Shown here one piece after another: positions 60,304 through 64,000 of a stretch of 64,000 bases of DNA. The notes under the pieces are model-generated. The model did not search any database. It was not told where the DNA came from and saw nothing but the letters and a program-made list of their open reading frames with translations. The stretch's first letter is position 1; every line of letters begins with the position of its first letter. Source of the stretch: Hymenopellis radicata (taxonomy: Eukaryota; Basidiomycota; Agaricomycetes; Agaricales; Physalacriaceae); the NCBI GenBank assembly GCA_015501595.1, contig JADNRX010000039.1, forward strand, positions 124,001 through 188,000, in the 5' to 3' direction. Both the position numbers and the translations under genes were made by a program.

Positions 60304-62350
60304 GGCCCATATGTTATGTCTGTGGCTAATCAAGTTCTGAAGGAACTTGTCTCTGACAGCCCGCGTAGCGGGCTGTGTACGATGAAAGAGTACATGGCGC
60401 GCCGTAGGCGCGCTCCGTAACGTCGTTATGTCAATGATGATATTCTGATTCTTCGGTTTACCAGTCTAGTATGGCAACATAGTCTAGTGGATTTCAGCGT
60501 GCAGCTACCTCTGTTTTGCTTCAACTGGGGCCTCGTTTCGATTGCCTACGTTGACATTCCGTCTTCGTTATTTTTTTCGGGCGCCTGCGGCGCGCCACAG
60601 GGTGAGTATGAGTCCATGAACAAGCCTTCATCTCTAGCCACCGTTTGACTCAACCCGACCTTATGGATTGCAATTTTCAGCCTGCGGCGCGTGTAGCCTA
60701 AGCTGGTATGTACACATGGTCACTAGATGGCTGAGAAGAGAGCTGACACCTTGTAGTGGCAGGAGCTCTCAAAGTCAGTCTGTACATAATTTTTCGGGCG
60801 CCTGCGGCGCGTTCCTGGTCGGACTAACAAATTCAAGTTGCGCCACACCCTGCCCACACCTGCTGAATCGTGTCGTCTTATATCAAACCTTGAATACTGT
60901 ACTCATCGTTCTTATCTCTCATTTCCATGTCATGCTATTTGTACTCGCACCGTATAGAAACTGATTGACTCATTCTGCATAACTGTGGCTCCAGACCACA
61001 GCAGAACACACCTCAAACTCTTAGAATCTGTAAATCACATCTTGTGCCACTGTACCAGGGCTGGCCCATTGATTTGTGCATAGGGACACGTCGTAGAACG
61101 AGCAGGACAGAGCGTCGTTTGGGGCACCCATCTAGTCTCTTAAAAACAGACGCAATATACACGATCGATTCTTGCAGTGTGAGGTTGATCGATGTGTATA
61201 GAGTCTGTCGATTAAGTCCGGGTCTGTACCGTGATTGAGCTTATTACATAAGCTGCCTATTCTGGTTTTCTTCATCCACCACCTTCTAAATCTCTCAAGA
61301 CACGACAAGTCAACACCGATGGACAACGACCCATGACAACGACAAGCTGAGCACGCCGCCGGCCCGCCGCGGATAATGAGCTAGAGAGAATCTTGCCACG
61401 CATCACCGAGATATCGCGGCTCTACAACGAAAACCTGACGCTCAGGCGGTCGGAAATCACGCTCGCCGCGGAGCCCAAGCACGAGCGGGAAAGGTTGCGC
61501 AAGGTCATGGACGACGTCGAGATGGCGGTACGTGGGGGTGAATTTCATATTTTTTACTCTCGCTGACGACGGCTCCACGCAGGCACTGGGCTTGACCAAG
61601 CATCTGGGATTCCTCCGACATACTAGCGACACACCACCTCCGAGTCCTACACCCCCACGAGCCACTCAGCGTCCACCCGCGTTGACCCCACCGTCACTAG
61701 GCTTTCGCGCCAGCCGACAGTGCCCGGTATAGAGGAGCCTCTGGACAGTCCACATCGTGGCAAGAAGGCCAAACGGCTGTCAGCGAGCTGGTTGCCGCTC
61801 CCCTCACGCTGTTCGCCACCCCCAGACAAACCGCCGCCGTTAATTGATCTTGCAGAAATTGTTGTCGCACCGTCAGAGTGGCATGTTCCCTGTCAATATT
61901 CCGATGGTGGACGAGCTGGCAGTAACAACAGCAGTTCCATTAGAGGACAATGATGAGATGGAGGAGGCTGCGCTGCTCGACGACTTGGAGGAGCCTGTTG
62001 ACATGCGGTAGTGTAGTGCATAAGGCGGCAGGCCAGGATTTACATATATCTTCCCATGTAACGGTATGGACTATAATTACAGTCAATTATTTCTCTATGT
62101 ACCGTATGTGCGCGCTGTTCTAGCGCTGCCTAAGCGCTGCTCTCGTTACACCTTTGCGCCTTTGCTGTCCGGCCATGCTTATGTACGCAACCTTAAATGG
62201 GCAACTTACATAATAACTCCACATAAACACTAGACTAGCACCCATCTGTGCTGACTCAGCTTCACTCTCATTGGCCCATCAGTTGTTATGTCTGTTATGT
62301 ACAAATCGGGACATAACGTAGCCACAGGTAAGGATGATGAGCCATAATCA
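60304..62350. repeat. Tandem duplication, unit 2 (2,047 bp)
   Basis: Second copy, same orientation. The gene fragment recurs at 61377-62011 and the hairpins at 60356-60413. No difference from unit 1 was found by eye. Confidence 0.9.
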
Positions 62351-62832
62351 TTGGGCCAAGCGACTTGCCACGCGGATGGCCTGATAATTGATTGGGCCGG
62401 TGACACGTGCGCCCCTCAAAGGCTTTCCTCGTTACACTCACGACGCTCGACGACGACGACGACGACTGCCCGCCATCCTCTGCCACAGCGTGGACATCGG
62501 CACCAGTCATTTTATTTTGCCCACCCTCCACATCCCTATTTTGTTATGATTGATCAGCATTCTTGACAAGTATCACGCCTGCTTGAGTGTTTGGGTCTCC
62601 AGACCAGACTCTCCCGGACATTAAACCTGCACGGCGGTTTCCCTTTTAGGTAATAGCCCCTGAAAGACTTGTGGCTGGCAGGCGCATTTTTGGCTCGCGT
62701 TCTCAGTGCCGACGGTGATAGACTACTGCTCATGTTGGTACTGTACCTAGCTGAGTGGAGCTGATTTTATGTTGTAGCATAGTATGTATGTATTGAATGA
62801 TTTTATGCGGCTTGGAACGTCAGTGTGATGAT
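62351..62832. other. Non-coding, with a (CGA)n microsatellite
   Basis: CGACGACGACGACGAC-type run at about 62441-62466. No gene seen in the rest. Confidence 0.5.
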
Positions 62833-62980
62833 TCACGGGGGAGACCCCCGTGGACCCCCTTCTGGGGGACACCCCCTGACCCCCGCCGCTCACCGCGGAG
62901 GCCCACTGCGTGGTGCTGGCGCTCGCCGCGCAGGCCCACTCCGTGGTGGGCCTCCGGCGGGGCCTAGCCGGCCAGGCTTC
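62833..62980. repeat. GC-rich palindromic cluster
   Basis: CACGGGGGAGACCCCCGTG (palindrome) is followed by imperfect repeats of (C/G)GCAGGCCCACT(G/C)CGTGGTG and GGGCCTCCGGCGGGGCC. Composition is far above the surrounding DNA. Confidence 0.6.
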
Positions 62981-63074
62981 GATTGCATCGACTCTCTCTT
63001 ATTGTATTTGGCTTTGAGGAAGGGGTTATCTGGTACTTCGGTAAAAAGATGTCAAAATATTGAGCAGAATCCAG

Positions 63075-63533
63075 TAGGGTTGCGCAGGATACCTATAATA
63101 TCGCGCCGTTCGATATTTAACCAGTTATTAACGGTTATTAACCGGGTTAATAACACCTCTTCGAGAGGTAAGTTTTTGGGCAGTTATTAACCATCACATG
63201 ATGCAGTCATGTGAACAGGTGGGGCGGGGTGGGCGCGTTGCGGCGGGATCGGCGGGGAGAAGGGTGATTGCAGGCAAGATGGACTGGTAATGAGCCACTA
63301 GACTGAATACATACATCAGAAGATCAGTCAAACCTACATTAGATCATTTTGCAGCCATTCAAGAGGTTTCTAGGGGCCTGAGAAGAAAATTTTGCTTGGG
63401 ACCGGGAAAATACGCCACATTACATCACGTGTGCGGTTATTAACTGTTACTAACCGTTAATAACACACCCCAAAATGGGGGTATATTCCGCCGAGGTTAC
63501 TAACCGCCTCGGGGAATATACTGCGCAACCCTA
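63075..63533. mobile_element. hAT-type non-autonomous element (MITE), 459 bp
   Basis: Termini TAGGGTTGCGCAG (13 bp, inverted, then one mismatch and ATA) are flanked by the 8-bp duplication GAATCCAG at 63067-63074 and 63534-63541. TAG-type TIR and 8-bp target duplication indicate the hAT superfamily. The interior has no transposase ORF and carries repeated GGTTATTAAC/GTTAATAAC motifs near both ends. It is unrelated in sequence to the MITE at 39951. Confidence 0.88.
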
Positions 63534-63541
63534 GAATCCAG

Positions 63542-64000
63542 AATCCAGATTTCGAGCAGATTATTTCTGAGCTCCTACAAAAATATTTTGGCTGCGAGCT
63601 GATCCGAACACTGCACTCAGTGATCGTCATGAGTACCCACAATTACCACTGTGCCACCACTGCTTCTACAGGATTCATTTCTGCTATACATTACAGCCGC
63701 GCCATGCGCCCGTGAGCCCAAAATTGGACGATCGATAGCCCACCCAGAAAGGAAACCGCCGTGTAAGTTTAAAATCCGACTCTCCTTCTGGTTGCGCCCG
63801 GGACTCGCAGGTGTACAGAGATCGAACCTGCCAGAATTCACTCACCGCTCTGTCAGTCGAGTTGAGTGTTCCACAGAGCACCGAGTCGCGGGAGCGAGGT
63901 GAATTGGGCTCGGAAATGTATTGGTTCATACACCGACCGACGTACGTTTCGCGAGCTTCTCTATGCTCTACAGAGCAGGACCTGATACCTTGTATCGTTC
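63542..64000. other. Non-coding to the window end
   Basis: No gene recognised. The minus strand has a GGTTCGATCTC box near 63822 like a pol III B box, but the A box would be too close for a tRNA. Confidence 0.4.

Noticed and set aside
62833..62980. CRISPR-like array in the GC-rich repeats
   Set aside because: Repeats are irregular in length and have no spacers of constant size; the host is eukaryotic.
63780..63880. Possible tRNA or SINE promoter (B box on the minus strand)
   Set aside because: The only A-box candidate is about 16 bases away, too near for a tRNA, and no tail or repeat copy is visible.

Overview
The window looks like nuclear DNA of a basidiomycete fungus, most likely an agaricomycete. 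The evidence is genes broken by many 45-65 base introns with GT...AG ends, an F-box protein of the expanded mushroom type, a gpd gene whose first exon is a lone ATG, aryl-alcohol-oxidase-like GMC oxidoreductases, and a halogenase resembling those of Armillaria-type fungi. No prokaryotic features were seen.

Layout. 0-6 kb: a broken member of a small repeated gene family (minus), a SRPBCC/START-like gene (minus), a small secreted peptide gene, an F-box gene and an unrecognised gene. 6.3-12.5 kb: amplicon copy A, with a GMC oxidoreductase, a 150-residue protein of unknown function (minus) and an aminoglycoside-phosphotransferase-like (APH) gene. 12.8-30 kb: glyceraldehyde-3-phosphate dehydrogenase (minus), three tandem small membrane-protein genes (minus), the ribosome-biogenesis gene UTP10/HEATR1, a metallophosphoesterase (minus) and a degenerate minisatellite. 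30.2-35 kb: a Munc13-like gene. 35.5-40.6 kb: a decayed copy of the small repeated family, then inverted amplicon copy C (GMC intact, APH truncated and interrupted by a hAT-type MITE). 41.2-43.7 kb: nucleoporin NUP84/NUP107. 44.5-52.7 kb: a 2-oxoglutarate/Fe(II) oxygenase divergent from a flavin-dependent halogenase, a complete-looking copy of the small repeated gene, and an MFS transporter. 52.9-57.5 kb: amplicon copy B (GMC plus the 150-residue gene). 57.6-64 kb: repeat-rich DNA with a long inverted repeat, a 2,047-bp tandem duplication, GC-rich hairpins and a second hAT-type MITE.

How the parts may work together. Housekeeping genes (gpd, UTP10, Munc13-like, NUP84) are interleaved with accessory DNA. 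The most interesting accessory block is 2OG oxygenase - halogenase - MFS transporter - GMC oxidase at 44.5-56.3 kb, a plausible small cluster for a halogenated metabolite and its export. Aryl-alcohol oxidases that redox-cycle chlorinated aryl alcohols are known in white-rot fungi, so the GMC copies could belong to the same physiology; this is inference.

Quality note. UTP10, the Munc13-like gene, NUP84 and one tandem membrane gene carry single-base frameshifts, nearly all explained by one missing base next to an identical base. That pattern fits uncorrected sequencing error better than gene death. Exon boundaries were read by eye from splice consensus and reading frame.
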